NCBI GenBank assembly: GCA_016946835.1
Contig: JACVTC010000158.1
Location: forward strand, 1-64,000
Direction of reading: 5' to 3'
Source: Neocallimastix lanati (nom. inval.)
Taxonomy: Eukaryota > Neocallimastigomycota > Neocallimastigomycetes > Neocallimastigales > Neocallimastigaceae
DNA: 64,000 nucleotides
The translations under genes were made by a program, and so were the position numbers. This document shows, piece after piece, positions 1 to 19,565 of the stretch (its first letter is position 1; each line of letters opens with the position of its first letter). Below the pieces are notes generated by a model. That model saw only the letters and a list, made by a program, of their open reading frames with translations, did no database searches and had not been told where the DNA came from.

Positions 1-402
1 TTTGCTGCTCAGAGAAAAGGCAAACAAAATAAAGAAAAATATAAGGGGCCTTATAAAGAAAAACAAAGGCTTCATCTCAAAGATAATCCAGTTCCTATTC
101 ACACTCCAGCCATGAAACAAATAAATAATAATAATGATAATTATAATGATAGTAATAATAATGAGGAACTAAATAATAATAAAATAATTGAAGGTGAATA
201 TCTTTCTTCTACAAAAAAGGTTAATTTTAGAGAAAATCCAGATATTATTGAAATTAATAATAATGGAAATATTCGAGATGAAGATAATATGAATTTAGAG
301 GATGATCCAAATAATTTAAATTATAATAATAATAATAATCATAATATTAATATTGATGATTATAATAATAATATTAACAATAATGACAATTCTAATAATA
401 TC

Positions 403-484
<82 letters not shown>
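403..484 (+). repeat. (AAT)n microsatellite coding poly-Asn
   Basis: Uninterrupted AAT units inside the pol linker of element A, read as Asn codons. The second such tract in the same pol is at about 4171-4272. Confidence 0.95.
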
Positions 485-487
<3 letters not shown>

Positions 488-1862
488 TTAATGATAATAT
501 TAATACTAATAATGATAGTAATAATAACACAGAAAAATTGGAACATTTGGATATATCATATATAAACCAACCAAATATTTCAAACGCAAAAAAAATTAAC
601 AAATTAAATAGAATTAAAGAGATAATATCCAATACTACAAACGAAAATGAAAATGGAGGTAATACTAAGACGTCAAAATTAGAGAAACATATTAAAATGA
701 TCAATTTGGTCGATAATTATGATATAAATGACCTGGTTAAAGATGTTGCCAATATAGAAGTCAAACTTAAATTGGCACACTTATTGGACTTATGTCCTAA
801 ATTTCGTACCGGGTTTAACAAAGAACAAAAATTAATTAAAAGTACCAGTAAAGAATTTTTAATAAATGCTTTATCATTGTTAAGCGACTATAAAGTTATA
901 AAAGTAAATGGTACTATTGAAGGATCCTACGCAGAAATATTCTTAGATTCTTGTGCAAGTGTTAATTTAATTACTGCTGCTGCATTCGAGAAGTATAAAA
1001 TAAATAAAACGGCCGTTGGAACTATTTCGGAAAGAATATTCCAGGCTTATTCTAATAATTATATTTCTTCGGATGTATATGAATTAGAAATTGAAATAGG
1101 CGGCTACACTTTCAAAGACTATTTCAGAAAAATAGAAAAAGATGATATTTTCGACGTGTTAATTGGTATTGACACGCTTAAGAAAAATAGATTTGTGCTA
1201 GATTTAGTTGATGATACTTTATTACGTAAAAATGATAATGGTGATTTTATTGAACTTTCTAATTTAATGTATAATGTAAATTTTTCTAATGTTAATGATT
1301 TAAATATTAATAAAAATGATTCTGAAAATTATGTTACGCGTTGTGATGGTATTATCAATTATTGTGCGTGTTCAAATTTTTTGTGTAATGATACTTCTAA
1401 TATAAATATTAGTGATTTTGATAATTTAATATTATCTAATGATGAAGTTCTTAATAATAATGATTTATTTTCTATTGATAATAATGTGTTATTTCTTAAT
1501 AATGATTCAAAAATTTTTCCCGCTATTCTTTTAATAACTTCTGATGATAATTCATCTTTTGTTGATTTAAAATCTCTGCAAAATGATAAGAAAATTTCGC
1601 TTGTACACGACATATTATCTGAAGTACCTTCTTCTATTAGAGATTCAATTAAAATTTTATTTTTATCATACACGGATATTTTAGCTGTTAAAACAGACGA
1701 TTTAGGTAATTCTAAATTATTTCCTCATAGAATTAATTTAGTTCCTGGTACTCACCCTGTTAAACAGAGAGCATATAGACTCTCTAAAGTACAAGCAGAT
1801 GCTCTAAAAAAAGAAATAATTAAACTCATTAACAATAAATTAATTGTTCCTTCAAATTCTCC

Positions 1863-5480
<3,618 letters not shown>

Positions 5481-5524
5481 TATTAATATTTAAAAAATAA
5501 TAATAGTTTAAAATAAATCACTAC

Positions 5525-5597
<73 letters not shown>

Positions 5598-5632
5598 ATA
5601 TAATAATCATATAATTATATTACAAAAAAAAA

Positions 5633-5664
<32 letters not shown>

Positions 5665-5755
5665 AATAATGCCTTATAAATTTTAAAATTTATTATTTCA
5701 TACAAATATTCTTTAGACTTCAAGGGACGAAGTCTGATCTAAAGCGTGGGCGTTC
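5481..5755 (+). other. 3' non-coding tract of element A with poly-A, hairpin and polypurine tract
   Basis: After the pol stop there is a run of about 50 A, then AT-rich sequence, then an unusually GC-containing stretch. GACTTCAAGGGACGAAGTC (5716-5734) folds into a 6-bp stem with a 7-nt loop and is followed by a purine-rich AAAGCGTGGGCG just before the LTR, the expected place for the polypurine primer of plus-strand synthesis. Read in frame, the hairpin would encode TSRDEV and a stop, which is the real pol C-terminus in element D. In A it therefore lies about 230 bases beyond the present stop and may be a vestige of coding sequence or a retained RNA signal. Confidence 0.75.
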
Positions 5756-6644
5756 TGATACAAGATGAAAAGAAAAATAATGATATTTTAAAATTATTAT
5801 TAAATTATATTAATTATATAAAGTTTGTAAAATATATATTATTATAAAATTAATTATATAAAAATGATGAATTATATTAATTATAAATCATATAAAATAA
5901 TATTATTATAGTATAAAATTTAATTATTATAATATAAACTTTTATATTAATGTTTATATAAAATATAACAATTATGATTTAATATAGAGATAATAATTAT
6001 AAAAAAAATATATAAAAATATTATAAAAAAAAAAAATGTTTTTGTTAAAAAAAAATTATTGATATATGTTAATTAGTAATAGTTGATTTAATGTTAAAAA
6101 AATTATTGATATATGTTAATTAGTAATAGTTGATTTAATATAAGAAAAATGTTTTAATTAGTTAAGATAGTAGTTTAGTTATTAGTTTTAATAAAATTAG
6201 TTGTTTAAGTAATTAATTGTAGAATATTATAATTAAATTATAATTATTAATAGTTAATTAATATGATAAAAATAAAATAAAATAAAATAAAATAAAATAA
6301 AATAAAATAAAATAAAATAAAATAAAATAAAATAAAATAAAATAAAATAAAATAAAATAAAATAAAATAAAATAAAATAAAATAAAATAAAATAAAATAA
6401 AATAAAATAAAATAAAATAAAATAAAATAAAATAAAATAAAATTAAATAAAATAAAATAAAATAAAATAAAATAAAATAAAATAAAAATAAAATATTACA
6501 AAACAAATATCCTAAAATAAAAATTTTAAATAATTAAATAAAATAATTAATATTATTATTAGAATATATAATTTAGTACAATTCCCAAGTGTAGCGCCCA
6601 AAAAAAACTATTATAAATACGAATATTTAAAATATATCGTATCA
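5756..6644 (+). repeat. 3' LTR of element A
   Basis: Begins TGATACAAGATG and ends ATATCGTATCA, canonical TG...CA with inverted termini GATAC/GTATC. It lies directly after the polypurine tract. It includes a pentanucleotide (AAAAT)n array at about 6266-6490. The 3' part resembles the LTR ends of F and G, marking one family. Confidence 0.85.
6266..6490 (+). repeat. (AAAAT)n microsatellite
   Basis: About 45 near-perfect pentamers inside LTR A; any open frame across it is a low-complexity artefact. Confidence 0.97.
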
Positions 6645-6648
6645 ACGA

Positions 6649-7154
6649 TGATACGGTACCACTATAAATACCATAATTTAGTGAAACTTAGGTTAGGAAT
6701 TATTTGATAAAATCTTATTGGTTAATAATAATTTAGTAATATTATATATAGTTAGTAAATAATAATAGTTTAAGAAATGGTTCTTTTATTAATATTAATT
6801 TAGTTTATTAATAATTTAACCTATAGACATGTTTATTAGTATAGTTTAGTGTAGTTTTATATTTAGTTTACATTAATAATATGAGAGATTTTAGTAATTA
6901 ATTATATTTTATTGAATGATTTAATTATATTTTAACTAATTAACAACTATTTATATTGATGATGTATTTTTATTGATGAATGATAATAAATAAATAAAAT
7001 AAATAAACTAAATATTAAAGTGTGAATATTATTATTGTGTGTATTATTCTATATAATATTAGAATATATTATTTTGTCAATTATTCCCTACTGTTATCGT
7101 CCAAATAAAATAAAATAAATATTGATATTGATGTTTAATAAAAATATCGTATCA
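6649..7154 (+). repeat. 5' LTR of element F
   Basis: 506 bp, TG...CA, repeated at 9306-9811 with one T/C difference near the start (ACCACTATAAA versus ACCACCATAAA). Confidence 0.93.
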
Positions 7155-7160
7155 TAATTT

Positions 7161-7177
7161 TGGTGGAGAATCCGGGC
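7161..7177 (+). promoter_or_regulatory. Primer-binding site of element F
   Basis: TGGTGGAGAATCCGGGC lies 6 nt after the LTR. It begins TGG, the complement of a tRNA CCA end, and implies a primer tRNA ending ATTCTCCACCA. Element G carries the near-identical TGGTGGAGAATCCGATC. The tRNA identity cannot be set from this window. Confidence 0.7.
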
Positions 7178-7330
7178 GTGACAGTAACAAGATAATATGA
7201 AAATAATATTTATAGAATAATAATAATACATAATAATAAATAATAAAATAAGTTTAATATATATATAAAAAAAAAGTAATAATAATAATAATAATAAAAA
7301 TAAAAATATTGTATAATTAATAATAGTAAA

Positions 7331-7372
<42 letters not shown>

Positions 7373-7395
7373 TATAATATAAATAAAAAATAAAA

Positions 7396-8949
7396 ATGGA
7401 TATCTATAAGTTGTTAAGAAATTTACCATTATTGAAAAATTATGGTAAAGATGTTGACTTATGGATACATGATTTCGAAGAAGTTATGGATCTATGGGAT
7501 ATCCAGAATCCTAAACGAAGACTTATATTTATGCAAGAATGTGTGGATTATGCTCTTAAAGAAGTTTTAAAAAGTATAGAAGAAAATGGAGAAAATAAAA
7601 CTTATCCATCAACTCAAATTATTAAAGAAGAATTTGAGAAATATTTAGGAATCACTCAGAACGATAAAATTTGGGTATTAAAGGAATCAAAAATAAAAAC
7701 AAATGAACCAATACCAATATTTAATATTAATTATATTAGAAAGTATAAAAATATTGATAAAGAAATGAGAAAATTAATTACAGTAGAAGATTATATAAAC
7801 TCAATTAAACCAAGAATATATCCATGTTTAAAAGTATTAGAGCAAGAATGTGAAAATATTGAAGAAGCAATTAAAATCGTGGAAAAGGCCAGTAGAATTG
7901 AAGAGAAATTAAATTTCAAAATAGATTTTAATAATTATAAACAAAATTATAAAAATAATTATATAAATTATCATAATAATAATATTAATAAGAAAAATAA
8001 TAAATTAATGTGCTTTAGATGTTATGAAATAGGCCACAAGGCATTCAATTGTAAATATTCATTTAAAGAATTATCAATAATGGAAGAAAAAGGAATAATA
8101 GAAAAGAATAAAAAAAGTAATTATAGGGAAAATTTTAATAAAAAAAAAATATTTTTATATAATAAAAATAATTATAATAAATTATTTGGTAAAAATAGTA
8201 ATAATTATTATTATTATAATAATAATGGAAACTATTCGGGTAATGTTGGTAATTGGAATAATAAACAAAACGATATTAATATAAATAAACAGAATAATTT
8301 AAATAATTATATGAGTAATAATAATAATAATTATCAAAATAATAAGTTAAACATTCAAAGGTATGAATTTAATAATTATGATAACAATAAAAACTTTTAT
8401 TGGACTAAAAATAATAATATCAAAAATAGAAATTGGTATAATAATCTTGGTAATAATAATAATTATAATTATGGAATAAATACTAATAATAACAGTGATA
8501 GTAATAATAATAATTGTAGAGATGAAAATAATTATAATAATAATCATAATGAGAGAAATAACAGTTATAATTCTTATAGAAGTAATAATAGAAACAATAA
8601 CCTTGTTTATTATGGAACTAATAATTACAATAATAACAATAATAATAATAATAATTGTAACAAAAATAATATAATTAATTGTGAAAAGAATTCAGAAAAC
8701 CGAATTAGTAATTTCAGTTATAATATTAATAAACCTGGAGTTGAGAAAAATGTGACTTACGCTTCTAATGAAAATAAAAATGATGATAGAAATATAAATT
8801 TTGAAAAGGGATATAATAATTTAGTATTTAATAACAATAATAATAATAATGCTAATAACAATAATAATAATTTTATATGTAACGTGGAAGATTTAAAGAA
8901 AAAGGATTTTGGAATGGAAAATAATACAAAAAAAAAAATAAATAAATAA
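7396..8949 (+). CDS. Gag of element F with long Asn-rich tail
   Basis: 517 residues. The first about 220 residues align with the Gag of element D (start of the capsid-like region, GKDVD.W...FEEVM, VEDYI.SI.PR) and end in a CCHC zinc knuckle, CFRCYEIGHKAFNC (residues 206-219: C206, C209, H214, C219), followed by the same SFKELS.MEE block. Where the D Gag stops just after this block, F continues for about 290 residues of Asn/Tyr/Lys low-complexity sequence encoded by AAT/AAC-rich DNA. The slippery heptamer found at this place in D is gone. It would package RNA in virus-like particles; there is no pol behind it. Confidence 0.85.
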   Translation: MDIYKLLRNLPLLKNYGKDVDLWIHDFEEVMDLWDIQNPKRRLIFMQECVDYALKEVLKSIEENGENKTYPSTQIIKEEFEKYLGITQNDKIWVLKESKIKTNEPIPIFNINYIRKYKNIDKEMRKLITVEDYINSIKPRIYPCLKVLEQECENIEEAIKIVEKASRIEEKLNFKIDFNNYKQNYKNNYINYHNNNINKKNNKLMCFRCYEIGHKAFNCKYSFKELSIMEEKGIIEKNKKSNYRENFNKKKIFLYNKNNYNKLFGKNSNNYYYYNNNGNYSGNVGNWNNKQNDININKQNNLNNYMSNNNNNYQNNKLNIQRYEFNNYDNNKNFYWTKNNNIKNRNWYNNLGNNNNYNYGINTNNNSDSNNNNCRDENNYNNNHNERNNSYNSYRSNNRNNNLVYYGTNNYNNNNNNNNNCNKNNIINCEKNSENRISNFSYNINKPGVEKNVTYASNENKNDDRNINFEKGYNNLVFNNNNNNNANNNNNNFICNVEDLKKKDFGMENNTKKKINK

Positions 8950-9112
8950 TAATTAATTAAATAATTTGAAATTTCAAAATCTCAAATTTCAAAATTAAAA
9001 TTTAAAATTTTGAAATATATTTATTTTTATTATATATAGTTTAAAAATTTATTATTATAAAAATTTATTATATATTTATATAAATTTTATATAAAAAAAA
9101 AAAAAAAAATTT

Positions 9113-9154
<42 letters not shown>

Positions 9155-9195
9155 ATTATAAAAAAAAAAAAATTATTATAAAAAAAAAAAAAATT

Positions 9196-9233
<38 letters not shown>

Positions 9234-9305
9234 TAAAAAAAAAAATTTATGAAACTAAATTTTGGTGACTTCAAGGGACGAAGTCTAATTTCAGTGGGGG
9301 CATTT
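8950..9305 (+). other. 3' non-coding region of element F with hairpin and polypurine tract
   Basis: Mostly A-runs separated by TTTATTATA. At 9267-9285 the same hairpin as in A and D occurs, GACTTCAAGGGACGAAGTC, followed by CAGTGGGGGC, the polypurine tract, and then the 3' LTR. Confidence 0.75.
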
Positions 9306-9811
9306 TGATACGGTACCACCATAAATACCATAATTTAGTGAAACTTAGGTTAGGAATTATTTGATAAAATCTTATTGGTTAATAATAATTTAGTAATATT
9401 ATATATAGTTAGTAAATAATAATAGTTTAAGAAATGGTTCTTTTATTAATATTAATTTAGTTTATTAATAATTTAACCTATAGACATGTTTATTAGTATA
9501 GTTTAGTGTAGTTTTATATTTAGTTTACATTAATAATATGAGAGATTTTAGTAATTAATTATATTTTATTGAATGATTTAATTATATTTTAACTAATTAA
9601 CAACTATTTATATTGATGATGTATTTTTATTGATGAATGATAATAAATAAATAAAATAAATAAACTAAATATTAAAGTGTGAATATTATTATTGTGTGTA
9701 TTATTCTATATAATATTAGAATATATTATTTTGTCAATTATTCCCTACTGTTATCGTCCAAATAAAATAAAATAAATATTGATATTGATGTTTAATAAAA
9801 ATATCGTATCA
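9306..9811 (+). repeat. 3' LTR of element F
   Basis: 506 bp copy of the 5' LTR; followed by ACGA and the LTR of element G. Confidence 0.93.
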
Positions 9812-9815
9812 ACGA

Positions 9816-10413
9816 TGATACAATACAGCTAGAAATACGCAAGAAAATTAACAAAAGAGAAAATCCTATAATAATATAGTGAAAAATAATTACAATATAT
9901 AATATACTAAATCATTATATAAATAGATTAAAAATTAATTAGACAGCCAATAATATTCAAGATAAAATTAATTAATAAATTTAAAAGAAGAGAATGAAAT
10001 AAAAGTTAAAGAGAGAGTTTTTCTTGTTGTTTTAAAAATTCTAATTGAGTAAAATAATAGTTTTAGAGAACTTATAGTTTAGTTTAAATAATTAAGTAAT
10101 TACTTATAGTTAAAGGATAAGAGTTGAATCCTACAATTATAAGTAAAATTATTATTAAGATATTAATATAAATTGAATTATTAGAGATAGATAAAAATCA
10201 TTATATTCAGAGGAATGTAAATATAATTGTAATAATTTATGTAAAATAAATAAATAAATAAAAACAAGATTTAAAAAGAAATAAATAAATTTTATTATTT
10301 GTGTAAATTATTATTTATTATCTTTGAGTTGGAATATATTATTTTACAAATTCCCTATTTGCTCGACCTCGTTATAAATAGAAATCTGATACTTTATTAC
10401 TTATATTGTATCA
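9816..10413 (+). repeat. LTR of element G
   Basis: Same inverted termini as A and F (TGATAC/GTATCA) but a different body, so a separate subfamily. It ends next to a tRNA primer-binding site. Confidence 0.75.
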
Positions 10414-10803
10414 TAAATTTTTGGTGGAGAATCCGATCAAAAAAAATTGACATACTTTGATTGATTGTGTGAATTGTAATTGATTTGAGTGATTGTGGAT
10501 TTGGTTTTGATTTCGAAAATACTTTTGATTTTGAAAAATACTTTTGATTTCGAATTTGATTTTGAAAAATACTTTTGATTTTGATTTTGATTTTGATTTT
10601 GATTTTGAAAAAAAATTACTTTTGATTTTGAAAAAAAAAAAAAAGGAAGAATTTTTTGATTGCGTTTGTTTGTTTGTTGATTACTTTTTTGAGATTGGAT
10701 TTGATTTTTTTGAACAGTATTTTGGGATTGTATTTGAACATTTTTTGAACAATTTTTGAACAATTACTTTTCTTGAACAACAATTACTTTTCTTTTCTGA
10801 ACA

Positions 10804-11271
10804 ATGAGCAAGAATTGTTGGTATCAGAACAAACCTAAACCGAGTAAGATTGTTGATATTCTGATTAACAATCGTTACGTAGTCAATTTGATCTACGATC
10901 AGTACATTGCCAAAGGGTCGTACAAAACAGTATGCGAGTATGTTCAAAATGATGAACGTTGTATTTCGATCGTGAGAAGAGATATTTGGAAGAAGAAGCA
11001 ATGTTCAAACAATGATGATGATAATCTGATTGAACAACTGATTGATGATAATGATGATCTTGAACAATCCCAAGGAATTATCACCACCAACATCATCCAG
11101 AAGATCTTAACGATGGATCAAGATTTGATTATCAACGATCGGAACAAACTCAGTTCTAACAAATGGTTGATTGTTCAAAGACTGATCTCAAACGGCTATA
11201 ACACCAAACCATTGTACACAACAACAATCAGTAGCAATAAAAATAATAATAATAATAATAATAATAATTAA
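10804..11271 (+). CDS. ORF of unknown function in element G
   Basis: 155 residues starting MSKNCWYQNKPKPSK and ending in a short Asn run. I do not recognise the family. It sits where Gag would be expected, about 370 nt after the primer-binding site, but has no CCHC knuckle and no similarity I can see to the Gags of F, D, B or E. Base composition is clearly less AT-rich than its surroundings, with many GAT/ATC-type codons, which suggests a captured or recently acquired sequence. The N-terminal 60 residues look mixed alpha/beta and basic (IVRRDIWKKKQ), the middle is acidic. Element C inserted about 40 bases after its stop, so a longer original gene cannot be excluded. Confidence 0.5.
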   Translation: MSKNCWYQNKPKPSKIVDILINNRYVVNLIYDQYIAKGSYKTVCEYVQNDERCISIVRRDIWKKKQCSNNDDDNLIEQLIDDNDDLEQSQGIITTNIIQKILTMDQDLIINDRNKLSSNKWLIVQRLISNGYNTKPLYTTTISSNKNNNNNNNNN

Positions 11272-11312
11272 AAAAAAAAAAAAAAAATTTTAGTAAATTG
11301 AATAGTAATAAT

Positions 11313-11926
11313 TGTAACGAATATTGGAATATCCGTGTTTTAAAGAGTGTAACACAATAGGTAAGCACTTTTTGATTAATAAGTAATTTGGTTTTTTAAA
11401 ATATAGTTTTATTAATTAAGAAATTTAAAAATATTAATTATAAAGTTTAATTATTGTAATATTTCGAATTACTTATTAATTAATTCAATAATTAATAAAA
11501 ACACAATTTTTTAGAATCTTTTTTTTTTTTTTTTGGCTGCGAAATTCACTCCTATTTATAGTTTTTCAAAATTTAAATCCATAAAAATTTAAAACCATAA
11601 AATCATTAAAAAGTTTCATAAAAATTGATTATTTTTGGTTAAAAAGAATCTAAAAGAAATAATGATAAAAGATAAATTAAAATAGAATTTCTATCTGATT
11701 TGTTTCTATTAATTTCTAAGAATTTCTTTTGTTAATTTTTACAGAAATTTACACAGAAACAAATACAGAAACAAATACAGAAATGAAGTATAAAAATTCT
11801 TTAAAATTTAAATGATATAAAATTTTAGTAAAGGTGTGAGTCGAACCCTAGTGGTTCAGGCTGAGGTCATAGTGACTAACCACTATGCCAGCATTCTAAT
11901 TTCTAATTTTTTTAAGATTCGTTACA
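11313..11926 (-). repeat. 3' LTR of element C
   Basis: 614 bp, TG...CA, 10-bp inverted termini. I see no substitution against the right LTR, only a 3-bp TAA indel. Confidence 0.93.
11838..11890 (-). promoter_or_regulatory. tRNA-like A box and B box inside LTR C
   Basis: On the minus strand TGGCATAGTGG (11890-11880) matches the RNA polymerase III A-box consensus TRGCNNAGYGG, and GGTTCGACTC (11847-11838) matches the B box GGTTCGANTC, 32 nt apart, a normal tRNA or SINE spacing. The T-stem bases do not pair well, so this is not a functional tRNA gene; a tRNA-derived SINE head or fortuitous promoter is likelier. The segment also contains the hairpin CATAGTG/CACTATG. The second copy is at 17942-17994. 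Confidence 0.6.
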
Positions 11927-12146
11927 TGGTCCTCCTCTAGGATTCGGATGCCAGACGAATCTTTTGCTTTAAATCTAAACTATTTCTAATTCTAACTTTT
12001 ATAATAATAAACTATAACTAAAATACTTATAGGAGTGATAATTTAATTAATACATTGGATAATAAAAATTACATGAATTTTAAGTTTTAAAAATAAAGTA
12101 TAAAAATAAAACTATCTAGAATAAATGTTTTTGAATAATATAAAAT

Positions 12147-12194
<48 letters not shown>

Positions 12195-12262
12195 ATCATA
12201 AGTTAGAATGATTAATAGTACTTTGATGAAATAAAATTTATTTTTGATTAAATGATTTATAT
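11927..12262 (-). other. 3' untranslated region and polypurine tract of element C
   Basis: Contains the purine tract next to the LTR and a poly-T run at about 12150-12188. No gene seen. Confidence 0.6.
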
Positions 12263-17413
<5,151 letters not shown>

Positions 17414-18017
17414 TGTAACGAATATTGGAATATCCGTGTTTTAAAGAGTGTAACACAATAGGTAAGCACTTTTTGATTAATAAGTAATTTGGTTTTTTAA
17501 AATATAGTTTTATTAATTAAGAAATTTAAAAATATTAATTATAAAGTTTAATTATTGTAATATTTCGAATTACTTATTAATTAATTCAATAATTAATAAA
17601 AACACAATTTTTTAGAATCTTTTTTTTTTTTTTTTGGCTGCGAAATTCACTCCTATTTATAGTTTTTCAAAATTTAAATCCATAAAAATTTAAAACCATA
17701 AAATCATTAAAAAGTTTCATAAAAATTGATTATTTTTGGTTAAAAAGAATCTAAAAGAAATAATGATAATAAAAGATAAATTAAAATAGAATTTCTATCT
17801 GATTTGTTTCTATTAATTTCTAAGAATTTCTTTTGTTAATTTTTACAGAAATTTACACAGAAACAAATACAGAAACAAATACAGAAATGAAGTATAAAAA
17901 TTCTTTAAAATTTAAATGATATAAAATTTTAGTAAAGGTGTGAGTCGAACCCTAGTGGTTCAGGCTGAGGTCATAGTGACTAACCACTATGCCAGCATTC
18001 TAATTTCTAATTTTTTT
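17414..18017 (-). repeat. 5' LTR of element C, main part (interrupted by B; last 18 bp at 27064-27081)
   Basis: Identical to the left LTR except for one extra TAA. It is broken inside a T7 run; the remainder TTTTTAAGATTCGTTACA appears right after element B. It carries a second copy of the tRNA-like A and B boxes (17994-17984 and 17951-17942, minus strand). Confidence 0.93.
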
Positions 18018-18859
18018 GGTAAAGAACGAACATATAATGGATTATTAATTAGAATTTCAACTTACTTTAGAATCCATTATATTATTCTTTACTTAATATT
18101 ACTTTACTATATTTTCTATACTAAAATATTTTCTAAATATATTTATTTTTTTTTATATTTTTATTAAAAGTTTCTAAAATATTATCAATAATTTTATATT
18201 TTTATTATTAATATCAATATCTATAATTTAACCTTAAATTTTATTATTTTATTAAAGTGTTTATTATCAATATTAATATTTTATTTTTATTTTCAAATAT
18301 ATTATTATATTATTATTATATTGTATCAATATTAAACTTGTATTCTTTTTAGTATTTTATTTTATTTTTAAATTGATTATTTTATATTTTTATTCCCCAC
18401 AAATAAAATCAAATCTTAATTGATTAATAATAAATATTAAATATATTATAGTTTTTAAATTTATTTTATATAAAATATAAGAATATTATATTAACATTCT
18501 TGATTAAAATAACTTTATTTTTCTGTAAAATCTTTTTAAATTTTGCTTGTTACTTTTCGTATATATTAAATAATTTAGTTTTAGTATATGAAAAATAATA
18601 TAAAATTATGTAAACAAAATTTATTAAAATAAAAATACTTATGAATTAGTTAATTTAAATTAATATAAAATTTTAAGTAATTAGTAATAGTAAATATTTT
18701 TTTTTTAAATATGATAATAAAATGTAGAAAGGCTTTACATATTTATTTTTTTTTCAAAAAGTATAAATAAGTGAAGTTTTTCAATAATTAAAATGTAGAC
18801 AGAAAAAATATTAAAAATAAATAATTAAATAAAATTCTAATAAAACCCGAACCATAACA
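18017..18859 (+). repeat. 5' LTR of element B
   Basis: 843 bp. It differs from the 3' LTR by well over ten substitutions and several small indels. Confidence 0.9.
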
Positions 18860-18866
18860 TAATTTA

Positions 18867-18884
18867 TGGTGGAGATATCGGGGA
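18867..18884 (+). promoter_or_regulatory. Primer-binding site of element B
   Basis: TGGTGGAGATATCGGGGA begins 7 nt after the LTR. The same 18 nt occur at the matching place in element E (60176-60159, minus strand). The implied primer ends TATCTCCACCA. Confidence 0.75.
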
Positions 18885-19170
18885 ATATTAGAAAAATAAA
18901 ATTTAATATTATTTATTAATTAAATTATTTAACAAAGCCTTGGATATAGATTTCCGGGCTAAGTTTAACCTACATAGTAATTGGGCTAGTAGGCTCTGGA
19001 CTGCTGTATTTTATATTGAATACAGTAGCCGTGGTACCCGCGTGGCATGACGCCGTGAAGAGGCAAGCTGCACGTCAGACAGGGTATACTATCAGATTAT
19101 CCATAAGTTTTGTTAAATAATAATAATTAATAATTTAATATTAATATTAATAATAATAAAAGTTATAATA

Positions 19171-19223
<53 letters not shown>

Positions 19224-19554
19224 TTGGAAAACTTTAGTTTTTGTAGTAACTTTATTTAATTATAGATTATAAAATAAAAAATAATAATAAAAAAAAAAAA
19301 ATAATAAAAAGTTAACAAATTTACGAAGTTAATATTCGAGTAAGACAGTGTTAGCTTGCAGGATATTAATTTCATAAACTCTTATTTACAATTTTGCAAG
19401 GTTTTGTAGATTGTAAACGCGAGTATCTCAAGGAACAAATCCTTGACAATTAGGCAAATACGCCCTAGAACTATAAAACCTTCACGCTGAAGGCAACTAC
19501 ACACTTCAACAGGTGATAGTTTGTTCACTCGCGCAGAAAATAAGAGGTGGGTCA

Positions 19555-19565
19555 GGTTCGATCCC
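19555..19565 (+). promoter_or_regulatory. B-box / T-arm-like sequence in leader of B
   Basis: GGTTCGATCCC fits the polymerase III B-box consensus. With its flanks it folds as a tRNA T-arm: stem TCAGG/CCTGA, loop TTCGATC. About 40 nt upstream GGTGATAGTTTG resembles a D-arm/A-box. No matching acceptor stem was found, so it is not a complete tRNA gene. Confidence 0.5.

Larger units (their letters stand above)
6649..9811 (+). mobile_element. Element F: complete gag-only (non-autonomous) LTR retrotransposon
   Basis: Two 506-bp direct LTRs (6649-7154 and 9306-9811) differ at only one position that I can find. Both begin TGATACGGTACC and end AATATCGTATCA. The element is flanked on both sides by ACGA (6645-6648, 9812-9815), a 4-bp target-site duplication. 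The inside has a primer-binding site, one Gag ORF, and a 3' hairpin plus purine tract; no protease, reverse transcriptase or integrase remnant is visible. The architecture matches what plants call TR-GAG elements. Near-identical LTRs imply a recent insertion, with enzymes supplied in trans, plausibly by an A-like element. Confidence 0.88.
9816..11312 (+). mobile_element. Element G: 5' LTR, primer site and leader of a related retroelement, cut by element C
   Basis: LTR-like unit TGATACAATAC...TATTGTATCA (9816-10413, 598 bp) followed 8 nt later by a primer-binding site TGGTGGAGAATCCGATC (10422-10438). The leader at 10490-10640 is built of TTTTGA units. One ORF follows (10804-11271). Element C begins at 11313. 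No 3' LTR of G was found to the right of C, so G is truncated or ends elsewhere. Confidence 0.7.

Noticed and set aside
316..704. Minus- and plus-strand open frames of poly-Ile/poly-Leu over the AAT tracts
   Set aside because: Shadow frames of the AAT microsatellite in element A pol.
6258..6506. Minus-strand ORF of repeating Phe-Ile-Leu-Tyr
   Set aside because: Translation of the (AAAAT)n microsatellite in LTR A.
11838..11890. Genuine tRNA gene in LTR C
   Set aside because: A and B boxes fit but the T-stem and acceptor stem do not pair.
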